Source: Mesostigma viride
Taxonomy: Eukaryota; Streptophyta; Mesostigmatophyceae; Mesostigmatales; Mesostigmataceae
Assembly: GCA_009746045.1 (NCBI GenBank)
Contig: RPFO01000059.1
Coordinates: 372,501-434,500, forward strand
Length of the DNA: 62,000 nucleotides
Direction of reading: 5' to 3'
The position numbers and the translations under genes were made by a program. Shown one piece after another: positions 23,134 to 35,300 of this stretch; position 1 is the first letter of the stretch, and each line of letters starts with the position of its first letter. Under the pieces are notes generated by a model, which was not told the DNA's origin, did not search any database, and was given only the letters and a program-made list of their open reading frames with translations.

Positions 23134-24200
23134 ACCCAATTTCACATTTGTGGGGGTGGATGTACCATTACAGCAGCGATAGTTCTAGATGAGCTCCTCA
23201 AAGGGGCGCCACAGCTGACTAATGCTTGACACTGTGCCAGGCTGTTGCAATCAGATCGGGGCAGTGCCCGAAGCCTGAATTATATTAAATGACTGCTGGT
23301 TGGATGGGCTATAATTTTGAAGTGTGGACGTGGCAAGACTTGGAGACCTGTCGACCCGACCGTGAAGGGTAATTACTTTACACTCACCTGGGACGAAATA
23401 AATGCGAATAACGAACCGTTTAATTCGTTTTTTGTTCATATAAAATTCTACGACTTCCCAAGGGCCAAGGAGAATGCAACATTAGTCCAGCAGGTGCAGG
23501 TCACTGCACCAACAAGCACCGCCTGGGCAGGTCTGTGCACTCTCTGAGTTGACAGCAATTATGGCCGGCAGGCAAGGAAAATCGATGCAGGGCACTGCCC
23601 GTAAGCCGCGTGTTCACGTGAACCGCAACATCAAATTTGCACTGAAGCGTCTCGATAAGCTGATGCAGCAGACTGAGGGCATCGAACTTGAGAAGCTGCT
23701 CACTGCGGCTTCCATTGGGGACGATGACCCCCAGACATTTCAAGAATCGATAGAACTCTGCCATGGCAGAAGGGGAGTATCCCCAATTCCGCTCCGACGA
23801 GGTCCGTCGCATTCGCGACGCTCGTTGGAAGATGGTAGACGGCCAGATGGCGATGGTCGTTCTAGTTGCATGGTACGGCGGAGTCGGCCAGTCGTGGGAG
23901 GAAATCACACGTTTCCACCCCGACTGTGACGACTCGTTCAGCGCCGGTTCTTAGAGAACCAGCTAGCGTTGGACAGAGACCTTTTCCCCCGAGGAGCCTG
24001 GGTATGGCAAGGCCATCAAGACCCACGTCTCTAGGGAATGGGCGAAGCAGGTGCCATCCCTGCAGTCGCTCCTCGACGAGTCCAGCGATGAGGGCGACGC
24101 CCCCCCTGCGTGGGTGACCCCGTTTTTACAAGTGCTAGTATACCTTGGACCCTAGCTGCCATGGCAGTGCCATGCATTATTAGCTAGTATCATTGGCATG
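23134..24200 (+). other. gene-poor stretch with small unrecognised open frames
   Basis: Downstream of PLPBP. Open frames at 23317-23547, 23549-23929 and 23763-23954 overlap in different frames. The second begins with a basic stretch (GTARKPRVHVNRNIKFALKR) and the third contains WYGGVGQSWEEI. I recognise neither. They could be remnants of one mobile-element protein broken by frame changes, or chance. There is no evidence of expression. Confidence 0.3.
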
Positions 24201-24430
24201 GATAATAAAATGATTACAATGCAAATGTTCACACGGTGCGATTGAAAATGTCGTTTTATTACAGTTTTAAATAATACAAATCAATTCACGTACTGAGTCA
24301 CATTCATTTGCATCTCAGATTCAACTTGTGGCAGAGGGTGGTAGGGAGCAGCCAGGAGGGCATCCACGGATAACCAATCTTCCTTGGAGGGGCCTGCGTC
24401 GATCGTTGACCGTGGTGGTAGTGGGCACGG

Positions 24431-24640
24431 AGGTGTGGGGTGGTATAGGCAGGTGTGCATGTGTGTGCATGTGTGCATGTGTGCGAGCCTGCAGGTGTGG
24501 GCAGGTGTGGGCATGGGTGTGCAGGTGTGTGCATGTGTGTGCATGTGTGAGCATGTGTGTGCATGTGTGTGCATGTGTGTGCATGTGTGAGCATGTGTGG
24601 GCCTGTGTGGGCATGTGTGGGCATGTGTACATGGACCCAC
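24431..24640. repeat. (GTGTGCAT)n-type microsatellite
   Basis: Degenerate 6-8 bp units rich in GTGTGCATGTGT over about 200 bp between PLPBP and the element cluster. Confidence 0.9.
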
Positions 24641-24652
24641 AAACCCCATGCA

Positions 24653-25979
24653 TTAATTAATTAATTAATTAATTAGGAACATAACTCCGATGGGAGTATC
24701 TGTTGCACATATCCAGGCTGAGAAGGGGCCGATATGGCTTTTAATACATTCTAGCCTACTTCATGCAAGGGTGGGAATGTAAGCTACCCTTGCTCTAGGT
24801 GCACCAGGGCACAGCTGCACCCTCATGATCTATCACGCTATGCCCAGCTAAGGGGGAGCATGTCATGTGGGGGAAGATCATCATGGCTATACAAGATTTC
24901 TGGCCTGCGCTGGTTGTCTCTTTGATACAAGAGCTAGGGCATGGCTTCTCAGCAGATAGTGACTCCCTGCATGGGCACTGCATAATAAAATAATGCTAGG
25001 CATCATCTGGAGGGTGCACCCTCCATGGCTCATCATACGCACACATGTACATGACTAGTAGAAATTATGCTAAGCCTCAGCTGGTATAGTGCCTGTAGTA
25101 GGCGGGCATGTACAAGGCCAGTGTCTAACTATTCTACACTACCATGCTGCTGTATTCCCCTAGGCTGGGGCTTCTGGAGCTGTCGCTGGGGCCGCGGTGG
25201 TTGAGGAGGTCGCGTGCCAGGGCTTGTGGCCGACGTAGATGGCCGCCCCCTTCCAGTACACCGGCTGGCCCGCCTTGGTCTGCCGGGGCTGGAGGTAGGT
25301 CGGCCATAGCTCCCATCGCCGTTGTTGCTGCGCCAGCCGCCAGGGTCAAGTCGTCGTCCACGGTGTTCAAAGGGAGTCTTCTCGAGCCGCTTGCGACGTC
25401 TGAGAAACGAAATCTTGTCCGCTGGGCTCTCAAAGATGAGAAGCTAGAAGCGGAGGCGCCCCTGCCTTACCCCGCGCGCGGGGGAGGCGGTGGGCGGTTA
25501 GCTTGATCTCACCAAGAAGGCCCATGCGTGCAAGGATTTTGCTCTCAAACGCACGAGCAAGCTTCTCGGAATTCTCACCTTCCTCCTGATGTCGAAGTTC
25601 TAGCTTGAGGATGGCGTCGAGGCTGCGCTTAATTGGCGATCGAGCTCGGCCTCCTCGCGGAGGTCAAGCGTCTGCCGCTGGAGCTGGGCTGCGACGGCGG
25701 AGGTGACCAGTGGAGGTGGTATGTTGCTTAAGCCTGTCTGCCCAGGTCGTGATGGGAGGAGCATCGCGCCGGCCAGGTCAGCTGGGGCTGGCTTGGCGGC
25801 AATGTCCTTCACCGCCTGGGCCCATGGTGTCCGTGTCGTCAGGTCGGCGTCCTCGCAGTCGGGAAGCTAACTGCCGAGCTAGCAGCTTGAAGCGGCCTGA
25901 AGGAGGGTAGTTGACCTCGGCATCGTCTAAGAGGCGGAGTGCATCATCCATGGGGATCCTTAGACTTTGCCTAGCCATT
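24653..25979 (-). mobile_element. ORF1-only retroelement, copy B (minus strand, decayed)
   Basis: Read on the minus strand, the interval holds a damaged version of the ORF1 seen intact in parts at 27450-28612, ending with the Pro-rich tail near 25140. A region similar to the 3' region of copy A follows, then the family hairpin (ACTCCCATCGGAGT near 24688) and a TAATTAA tail at 24653-24675. ORF1 frames are broken: the DDDLTLA block near 25340 changes frame immediately after. No reverse transcriptase lies between ORF1 and the tail. The copy is inverted with respect to copy A and lies just downstream of copy C. Confidence 0.75.
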
Positions 25980-25984
25980 AATAA

Positions 25985-27131
25985 TTAAATTAATTCTCAG
26001 GTATTAAATAATTAGGAACATAACTCCGTTGGGAGTATCTGTAGCACATAGCCCAGAGAAGGGGCATATGGCCTATCATACATTCTCAGCTACTTCCTGC
26101 AAGGGTGGGAATGTAAACAACACTTGCTCTAGGTGCACTAGGGCACCTGCACGTACCACCCAGAGTCTCGGGCAACTCCCAGCGAAGGGGAGCCCGTCAT
26201 AGGTGGGGAAGATCATCATGGCTATACAAGAGCTAGGGCATGGCTTCTCGACAGAGAGCATCTCTCTGCATAGGCATAGCATGGCTAAATTCTTAGTGCA
26301 ACATCCATGGGGGTCCGATTATAGGCATGGCGTGGCTAAATTCTAAAGGCCTCATCCATGGGGGCCATTATGGGCGCACATGCGCTGAGCGGAGGAGGCG
26401 TTTTGATGAGTAGTGTAGTTAGGATTTTCTAGATCTATAGAGTTAGGATAGTTCGATCACGCGGCTTCCTCCACCCCATCCATCATGAAATATGTGCTAC
26501 ATGACCTCCCCACGGAGGCATGTTATAATTTAATTTAATTTAATTTTTAATTTAATGCGCTGGGGCCGCGTGGTAGGCTAAGCCTTACTAATCTACACTA
26601 CTGCTATATTTCCTAGACTGGGTAATTTGCTGAGGTGGCAGGGGGTGCCTGCCAGGGCTTGTGGTCGACGTGGATGACGTCCTCCCTCCAGTATACCGGT
26701 TTCCCCCCTGCGCTTTGCCGTATCTGGAGGTAGGTCGGCCATAGCTCGCGTCGCCGTTGTTGCTGGGCCAGGGTCAGGTCGTCGTCCAGCATAAAGTGAG
26801 TCCCCGAGAGCTTCAAGATTGCGTTTTTTTAAAGAAACAACAGCTTGTCCGCCATGTACTTGAAGGTGAGGAGCACGGGTGCCGGGCCAGCCTTACCCCG
26901 CGCGCGGGGGAGGCGAACAGCCGACATGTGCAGCTCACCAGTAATGTGCATGGGGGCAAAAATGTTGCGCTTAAATGCCGCAAGAAGAGTCGTCGAGTCC
27001 TCACCTGCCGGCTGGTCGAAGTTCTTGACTATGACGTTGTGTAATTCAGGTATATGTGTTATATATTCTCCCAACGGAGATGCTTGAGCCACGAGATAGC
27101 CATGGCTGACGGCGGCGCTCATAACTTTCAC
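25985..27131 (-). mobile_element. ORF1-only retroelement, copy C (minus strand) with a nested insertion
   Basis: Minus-strand ORF1 pieces at 27131-26829 and 26816-26613 carry VRLPRARGKAG and LDDDLTLAQQQRRRELWP, then a stop. The two pieces are in different frames, broken near 26825 by a run of A/T. The 3' untranslated region is split by a plus-strand insertion (26388-26554) and continues to the hairpin CTCCCAACGGAG near 26030 with an AT-rich tail. The protein is clearly related to copy A but diverged at many positions, so these are separate old insertions rather than a recent duplication. Confidence 0.72.
26388..26554 (+). mobile_element. 5'-truncated 3' end of an RT-bearing LINE, inserted in copy C
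   Basis: Matches the 3' end of the element at 54215-54933, from the last codons (GGAGGAGGCGTTTTGATGAG) through the hairpin CTCCCCACGGAG to the (AATTT)n tail. The 8-bp ATGCGCTG occurs directly before (26380-26387) and after (26555-26562), a target-site duplication. It interrupts copy C's 3' region, so it is younger than copy C. Confidence 0.8.
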
Positions 27132-27228
27132 GTTTGAGCACCGAATTTAGCGGTGAATATCACAATCGATGCGTCTTTCTACGACGCACATGCTGGTATA
27201 ATTTTCCAAAGCTATTACGCAATATACG

Positions 27229-28612
27229 ATGAGCAAACGCCTCTCGACGCAACGCAGCCTGGCGGCTGCGCTCGGCAATGAAAATCCGCATGCAGCTTCG
27301 GCTGCAGCTTCGCCCACCGGCCCAGATGGCACCGGTGACACTAGTCGTGCACTGGTGCCCGCCCAGCCTTCCGGGCTCGCCTCGCCATCCGCATCGCCTG
27401 AACCTAAGCGCAGTCGCTCTGCTCAAGCCGCCCTGGGAAGAGCGCTCCTTTGACGTCAACAGCTCCGGCTTCTGGCAACGCCTGCAGCCCCACTTGGTTC
27501 ATGGAAGACTTGTATTACGGCAATCACGCCTCGCTTCTAGCCCTGTGCGTGTACCTCACGTCCCACAACCGTGGCCGCTGGCCTGGAGACGGCAAGCTTG
27601 TCGACCCCGCCGAGGCTCTCCCAATCATTCACCGCATGCCTCGCCCCAGGCTTCAACGCTTCGCCCTCTGCTCCCTTGTTGGACGCTCCGAATCCGAGAT
27701 CTGGGCTCCCCCACCGCCTCCCCCCACCTTCCCCACCGAAGCCACCATCCGCACCCTCCTCAAGGAAGCTTTCGAGCAGCACGTGACCCCTCTTGCCGCA
27801 GATGTGGCGGCACTTGGCGGCACGCTGGCTGCTGAGCTCCCCACCATCCCCACCGCCACCGCCACCCTCCTCGCCTCCACCCCCCCCCCCCCTCCGCCTC
27901 CACCGACTCCATCACCGCCCAGCTCCGCGACATCGACCAGCGCCTCAAGGATAATGCAATCGCTATCGAGGTCTTGCAGAACACAGCAGGCCTCACCGCC
28001 CAGGCAGTGAAGGACATTGCCGCCAAGCCAGCCCCGGCTGGCCTGGCCGGCGATGCTCCTCCCATCACGACCTGGGCGGACATGCAACATACCACCTCCA
28101 CCACCTCCGCCGTCGCAGCCCAGCTCCAGCGGCAGACGCTTGACCTCCGCGAGGAGGCCGAGCTCGCCAAGCGCAGCCTCAACGCCATACTCAAGAACTT
28201 CGACATGGAAGCAGGTGAGAATTCCGAGAAGCTTGCACGTGCGTTTGAGAGCAAAATCCTTGCACGCATGGGCCTTCTTGGTGAGATCAAGCTGACCGCC
28301 CACCGCCTCCCCCGCGCGTGGGGTAAGGCAGGGGCGCCTCCGCTTCTTCTCATCTTTGATAGCCCAGCGGACAAGATTTCGTTCCTCAGACGCCGCAAGC
28401 GGCTCGAGAATACTCACTTCACCGTGGACGACGACTTGACCCTGGCACAGCAACAACGGCGACGGGAGCTATGGCCGACCTACCTCCAGCTCCGGCAGAC
28501 CAAGGCGGGCCAGCCGGTGTACTGGAAGGGGGCGGCCATCTACGTCGGCCACAAGCCCTGGCAAGCGACCCCCTCGACCACCGCGGCCCCAGCAACTCCA
28601 GCCCCAGCCTAG
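27229..28612 (+). pseudogene. ORF1-like RNA-binding protein, copy A, with frame breaks
   Basis: The start at ATG 27229 gives a Ser/Ala-rich N terminus with a basic PEPKRSRS patch. The frame changes near 27445, and the second part (FMEDLYYGNHASLLAL to about residue 130) reads to a C14 run at 27886-27899. There a one-base shift moves the frame again, into a long C-terminal part at 27974-28612 that is open to its stop. That part has a helical, coiled-coil-like segment (QLQRQTLDLREEAELAKRSL), an RRM-like stretch ending LLLIFDSPADKISFL, and the DDDLTLAQQQRRRELWP block. The order coiled coil, RRM, C-terminal domain is that of LINE ORF1 proteins, which bind element RNA. The homopolymer break could also be a sequencing error. 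Confidence 0.65.
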
Positions 28613-29093
28613 GGGAATACAGCAGCATGGTAGTGTAGAATAGTTAGACAGTGGCCTTGTACATGCCCGCCTACTACAGGCACTATACCAGCTGAGGCCT
28701 AGCCTTTTTAGTCATGTACATGTGTGTGTGCCTATGATGAGCCACCCTCCAGATGATACCTAGCTTTATTTAATTATGCCGTGCCCATGCAGGGGGTCAC
28801 TCCCTGCTGAGAAGCCATGCCCTAGCCTTTGTATAGCTGCGCTGATCTTCCCCACCTATGACAGGCTCCCCTTAGCTGGGTGTTGCCTGAAACTCTGGGT
28901 GATGCAGGTGCCCTAGTGCACCTAGAGCAAGTGTTGTTTACATTCCCACCCTTGCAGGAAGTAGCTTAGAATGTATGATAGGCCATATGCCCCTTCTCTG
29001 GGCTATGTGCTACATATACTCCCAACGGAGTTATGTTACAATTCAATTCAATTCAATTCAACGGAGATATGCCCTTAAATTAATTAATTAATT
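28613..29093 (+). mobile_element. 3' region and tail of ORF1-only copy A
   Basis: Follows the ORF1 stop directly. It contains about 370 bp shared (inverted) with copies B and C, then the hairpin ACTCCCAACGGAGT near 29018 and a (CAATT)n tail at 29039-29061. A second AT-rich run (TTAATTAATT) ends at 29093. No reverse transcriptase frame lies between ORF1 and the tail. Confidence 0.75.
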
Positions 29094-29384
29094 ATGAGAA
29101 ACATCTACCGAAGGGCGTTTGACCACAGCAGCTAAACTTCCAAGGTGCATGTAGTGTTGACCAAAGCACGTTGCAGATGTGACAGCGCCTCTACTTTTTT
29201 TCAACACGCTTCTTCAGGTGCAAGAGATTTGTGTGCCTGCACCTAAAGGCGAAATATAATTTTTGTCTATTGCCAAAAGCTTGCATTGATGTCTATTGCC
29301 GAACGGCAAGTAGTAATGATCACTCTGCACTAGCCTGCCCTTGCCTGTACCAACAAAAAGGCATCCAAGGCCATCAATTCATCA

Positions 29385-32300
29385 TCACGACATGTCTGGA
29401 TACTTCTTGGCTTCTTCCTTTACGCGCCGGTTGTAAGCAGCAGGGTCTTGCCTGTGCACTCAGGCAGCGATTCCAACAAGCACACAGGCAGGCATGTGTG
29501 ACAGCAGCAGAAGTAGGTGTATACATGAGGAGCGTGGATGCAAGGCTAGCCAAGCAACCAGGGGCATGTATCCATGGAGTCACGAAAGCATTCCAAATGC
29601 AGCTACTATTTGAGGGGCAGCAAGGCAACCGAAATGAGGGACAACCTGCGAAGCCATACACCATGATACACAACTATAACATGTGAAGCCATTGCGTCGT
29701 GTTACACAACCAACCAACCAACCAACCAACCATTCAACTACATGCTTGGTATTGTCAACACCAAACATGCGGCGACCTGCTCCACATGGGACTGGGTGGC
29801 AGCATGCACATGGGGCAGAGTTCGCGGGATGCCAGCAGTGCCTCGATGCAGCGAGGAGATAGGAGATAGGAGAGTGCTCCTGCCTACCTAACAATGTGAC
29901 AGGCGCTTGTACTTGCCACTACACTGCCGCTTACACTGCCATGCCATGACCACTACACTGCCACTACACTGCCATGCCACTGCCCTGCCACTGCCACATT
30001 CAAAAAAGCATCTTCGTACCGTAGCATGTGGTAGGCGGGCTCCTGCGCGGGTGAGTGATTGTTGGGGGTGCCCAGCAGCTCCTGGATGCCCACCAGGATC
30101 TGGCGCCCGGCACGTGAGGTACAAGGCACGCAGCAGAACATGGCACACAACACGAACGGCACATGAGGGCCACCCGCGCGGTCGCGTGCCATCATGAGTG
30201 TACCATGGGGGTAGAGTGGGGGGGATATCGCAAGTGCAGAGGCGAGAGGGAGGAAAAAGAGGAAAAGCGGCCCATGAGGACAACATTCTGTGAGGCACGA
30301 CACATACTAATAGAGGCCACCCTTTGATGCCATAATCTTGTTTGTTTGTCAGGGGGCAGAGCAGAGCCACAACGGACGAAAAACACCAGGAAGGAAGGCT
30401 CGTTTCATGACACCACTGCAGCAGCAAGGTCCCTGTGAATCGGGGCAACGCCGCCATGTGCATCCCACCAACCTGGGCTCGTCCGTGCACGACGCTTTAT
30501 TGGCAAGCAGTTACCAGGTCCTGGTCGCCGTGAACTTAACAAAGCTCTTCTGAACATGACTACGGCACGAGGCTTCCGACACAAGGGCATGTACACCCAA
30601 ACAGCACAACCACGGCAGCAACGTGCACTCCACCGTGCCTCTAACCAACTCACCACATCTCCACAGCCCTAGGCCTGTCACCCACCACTTTCACCCTTGC
30701 CTGTCTCTCACCTGTCTATCACCCCCCCCCTCGCTCGCCCACCTGTCGCACAATCATTTTTCCCCTATCGTGCCCTATGCCTGCATCTGACCTCCCTCCC
30801 ACCATGACATTTCCCTCACCTGGCGCACGGTGATCGCCGGCTTCCACCCTTCGCTCTCATTGACAATGCTCAGGCACACCTGGGGTCGCCATGGGGAGAG
30901 AGGCACAACGCAGGGGGCGCAGAAGCAGGGGGGAGACACCCACATGGTGAAAAAATGAAAAAGCATTCATGCGTTGGCAGGAGGAAAGGGAAAAGCTCAC
31001 ACTGATCAGGCCTGCCCACACGCCCAGGTAGAGACTCCAGCATCACACATCATGGCCCCGCGGCATGGGTTTGTGGACCATGCGTTGAAGTATGTCCAAG
31101 TGCCGCAACATCCGTTGTCGTTTGTGCTCAAGGGCCACATGTGCACGTGCGCGTGTCTACGGGCAGTATGTGCATGGGTGCAGGCCAGAGGGTGGGCCGA
31201 TGGATGGCCGAGGAGACGCGGCAGGAAGACAAGAGCACCCAAGAGGGCAGCCTGCGACACCACGTGCAGAGCATGCAACTCGGGTATGCATACCCGGATG
31301 GGTGCACGTCAGCCGCCCATGTGCGCTCGCGGCGGCGCAACCACCGATGTGAGATGATTCTCGTGATAGAACTTTCCGGGACATAAATGTGCAGCACGAG
31401 CGTCTTCACCAGGTTTCCTCCAGCAACAACGCAAACATGTAGTCTAATGGAAGGGCACCACCCCATTCATCTCTGATGAAGCGCATGCAGCAAACAGCAC
31501 GCGGCCGACAGCACGCAGCCCCCCGAGACATGCCCTCATGACACATCACCACACGTTGACAGGCAGCGTAACCTAGGACTATGAAGTCGACCTGTTCAGA
31601 AGAGGGCTCATCATCGCGAAGTAAGGTCCTAGCAATAGGCACGGTAGGCTGTACTCTGCCACGTACACACCTCGTTTTGTTAGTTTTGATTCGGGTCAGC
31701 CGAAAGGCCCTTCGGCATTGGACAATAGCGATGTATTGGTCGCAAGTGCTACTGTACCTGTCCAATTAATTAATTTTTAGTTAGTTTGTTTGGTTAACGA
31801 ACAACCCTTGAACTGGCTGCTCAATTTAATAATTCTTTGTTTGTTTTGTATAACCCCGCCAGCTGCACTGCTGTTACCGCCAGTAAAACCACATTTGTCA
31901 GCCAAAGACGTAGCATTTCTTTGCTTTTAGCCGCGTAAGAAGCGCTTTTGGCATTTAAGAAGAATTATTTACACTTTATTTGTTTGTTTGGTAGCTAGAA
32001 AAACGACAGGGGAGTACACTCGGGAATTATTTGAAAAGCTTTTGTTTCATTTATCGTTTACAGGTGGTCGACGCCCAGCCTCATAATTATTTAGGAACAT
32101 AAACGATACGAGGGGTGTGCACAAGAACAGGCATCATCGGGCCCCACAGCATCCTCTTGCACAGGATCCCCTCCGAACTATTTGGAGTGTGCATGCAGGA
32201 ACCGGAGGTGTGCCGGAGACCAGCATACCGCGCTGCGCAGTAATCAAGGCCACTGTGGCGCTACGGCTTTGCAAGGCACCCCCCTGACAGGACGCGCACT

Positions 32301-35300
32301 ACAAGGAACGCATCACACCGCGCGCACACACAGAGGCAAAGGCATGCCATGGGCTGCTGCCCAACAACGTGTGCCGCGTGGGGAGCTGCGTACCTTGCCG
32401 CTGGGATACACGTTCGGATGGAAGAAGCCTGCCCGTAGCCGCATGATGTTGATGAGGGTAAGCAGGAAGATGAGGATGGCGCACGGGAAACGATGGCCAT
32501 CACCAGGGTGGGTGGGTGGGTGAGGCAAACGACAGCGAGGGGAAGCCGAACGCATGGCAAGGGGGACCGCCAAACGTGTGGCATGTGAGAGTGACTCCCG
32601 CAGCGGGCGAGAGTGGGGCGATCGTCATCGCAGCCTTGGCAGCCACATGATGCACCGAACATCCCCCCCCATATCTGCCCTACAGTCCCACACGCGCACG
32701 TCATGGGATCCACAAAAAAACTGGCGCGAACCAGGAGTAGACCAATGACCAGACAAAGAGGAGACAAGATGCACCAATAATAAGGCACCTACCAGGCAAA
32801 GACCAGGCAATGAAGCAGAAGAAACATCTACAAGAAAACGGGAGACGGAGACGGTTGTGAGCGTTGGGAATGGGCCGTACCCTCGGGGAAGGAGCACTTT
32901 GGCGGCTTGGACGGGTAGTCCTCGGAGAAGAGCAGCGTGAGCGGGTACAGGCCACCCTCCCAGGGGGTCTGACGCCACACGCACACATGTCACACGAACA
33001 TGCGTGCGTCAGCACAGCAGACACACAGGCGCGATGAAGTCCGTGTGAGCGGGAACATGGGCACTTTCCCCGTGGGTCTGTCTGCCGTGTGGGTGGCCGC
33101 AGGCCAAATGGGTTACACACATGTGCGCACCCATGTGAACACACCCATGCACACACCATGCCCATGCCCGCACACATGTGCAGACCGACATACCCACCCC
33201 CACCCCCACCCCCGCCCCCGCCCCCGCCCGCCCCGCCCCCGCCCCGCCCCCGCCCCCGCCCCGCCCGCCCCGCCCCCGCCCCGCCCCCGCCCCGCCCCGC
33301 CCCGCCCCCGCCCCGCCCCCCCCGCCCCCGCCCCGCCCCGCCCCCGCCCCGCCCCGCCCCCGCCCCGCCCCGCCCCGCCCCCGCCCGCCCCCGCCCCCGC
33401 CCCCGCCCCGCCCCGCCCCGCCCCCACATGCCCCCCCAAGCCCACGCCTGCACAGAAGTGGTGGCCACCAAGCACATGCAACAGCTGTGAGGGTGGCCAA
33501 GCGGGGGCACCATTGCCCAAGCCCTCAAAGAGACACCCTACCCTTGCAGGAAGTAGCCAAGAGTGTATTAAAAGCCATATGCCCCTTCTCAGGGCTATGT
33601 GCTACATTTACTCCCAACGGAGTTATGTTACAATTCAATTCAATTCAATTCAAAGAGACAGCCGCCCCCTAGACTGGCCATTAAGGAGGGCTTGTGCCAG
33701 ATGACATGAAGGAGGTCATAGGCCAGATGACATGAAGGAGGGCATGTTTCACATGCCATGGTGTGCCAACAACCCATTCATCCACAGGCTAACCTTCATG
33801 TCAAAGTGCCAAAGTGTCAACGCGTCAACGCGTCAACGCGTCAATGCGTCAATGCGTCAACGCGTCAACGCGTCAACGCGTCAACATGTCAACGTGTCAA
33901 CCTGTCAACATGTCAACGTGTCAATGTGTCAATGTATCAATGTGTCAACGTGTCAACGAGTCGGGCATGAGAGGACAGCATGTCAATCACGACCAACAAC
34001 CACGGCGTGCCACAACAAAATGCCTGCCAGCAAGTCCAGCTGTTGCCAGCCCTTCACATCATACTCCATGGATTCTCACGACGCCACAAGGACGGCCTGC
34101 TTCATCAGCATGGGCTGCTACATGAGCCTAGCAGGAGCCATGCAACAAGCATCCTCGGCAGCGAGACGAATCGGGCGCAACCAGGGCATTAAGGTGCCAC
34201 ACACAAGGACGGATATACAGGCTTGAAACCTTGTGGGGGCATAGGAAGGCTCTCAAACAAAACAAGTAAACATTCCTGTCTAGCAAAGGTTTTGTGACTC
34301 CTAAAAGAAGATCGGATAGAATAAAATGATTAAATGAGAAATTGATATAATGAAAAATGATGAATTGATAAAATGATAAAATGATAAAATGATAAAATGA
34401 TAAAATGATAATATGATGCCATGATGCCATGATGCCATGATGCCACGATGCCACGATGCCACGATGCCACGATGCCATGATGCCACGATGCCACGATGCC
34501 ATGATGCCACGATGCCATGATGCCATGATGCCATGATGCCATGATGCCATGATGCCATGATGCCATGATGCCATGATGCCATGATGCCATGATGCCATGA
34601 TGCCATGATGCCATGATGCCATGATGCCATGATGCCATGATGCCATGATGCCATGATGCCATGATGCCATGATGCCATGATGCCATGATGCCACGATGCC
34701 ACGATGCCACGATGCCACGATGCCATGATGCCATGATGCCATGATGCCATGATGCCATGATGCCATGATGCCATGATGCCATGATGCCATGATGCCATGA
34801 TGCCATGATGCCATGATGCCATGATGCCATGATGCCATGATGCCATGATGCCATGATGCCATGATGCCACGATGCCATGATGCCATGATGCCATGATGCC
34901 ATGATGCCATGATGCCATGATGCCATGATGCCATGATGCCATGATGCCATGATGCCATGATGCCATGATGCCATGATGCCATGATGCCATGATGCCATGA
35001 TGCCACGATGCCACGATGCCACGATGCCATGATGCCATGATGCCATGATGCCATGATGCCATGATGCCATGATGCCATGATGCCATGATGCCATGATGCC
35101 ATGATGCCATGATGCCATCATGCCATCATGCCATCATGCCATCATGCCATCATGCCATCATGCCATCATGCCATGATGCCATGATGCCATGATGCCATGA
35201 TGCCATGATGCCATGATGCCATGATGCCATGATGCCATGATGCCATGATGCCATGATGCCATGATGCCATGATGCCATGATGCCATGATGCCATGATGCC

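Noticed and set aside
27653-28456. 267-residue minus-strand open frame
   Set aside because: Antisense of the ORF1 coding sequence of copy A; the plus-strand protein has the ORF1 motifs and the same block recurs in other copies.
24653-29093. Inverted copies B and A as the long arms of a DNA transposon or hairpin element
   Set aside because: Each copy has its own 3' hairpin and AT-rich tail pointing outward, and ORF1 of a non-LTR type. They are independent insertions in opposite orientation.
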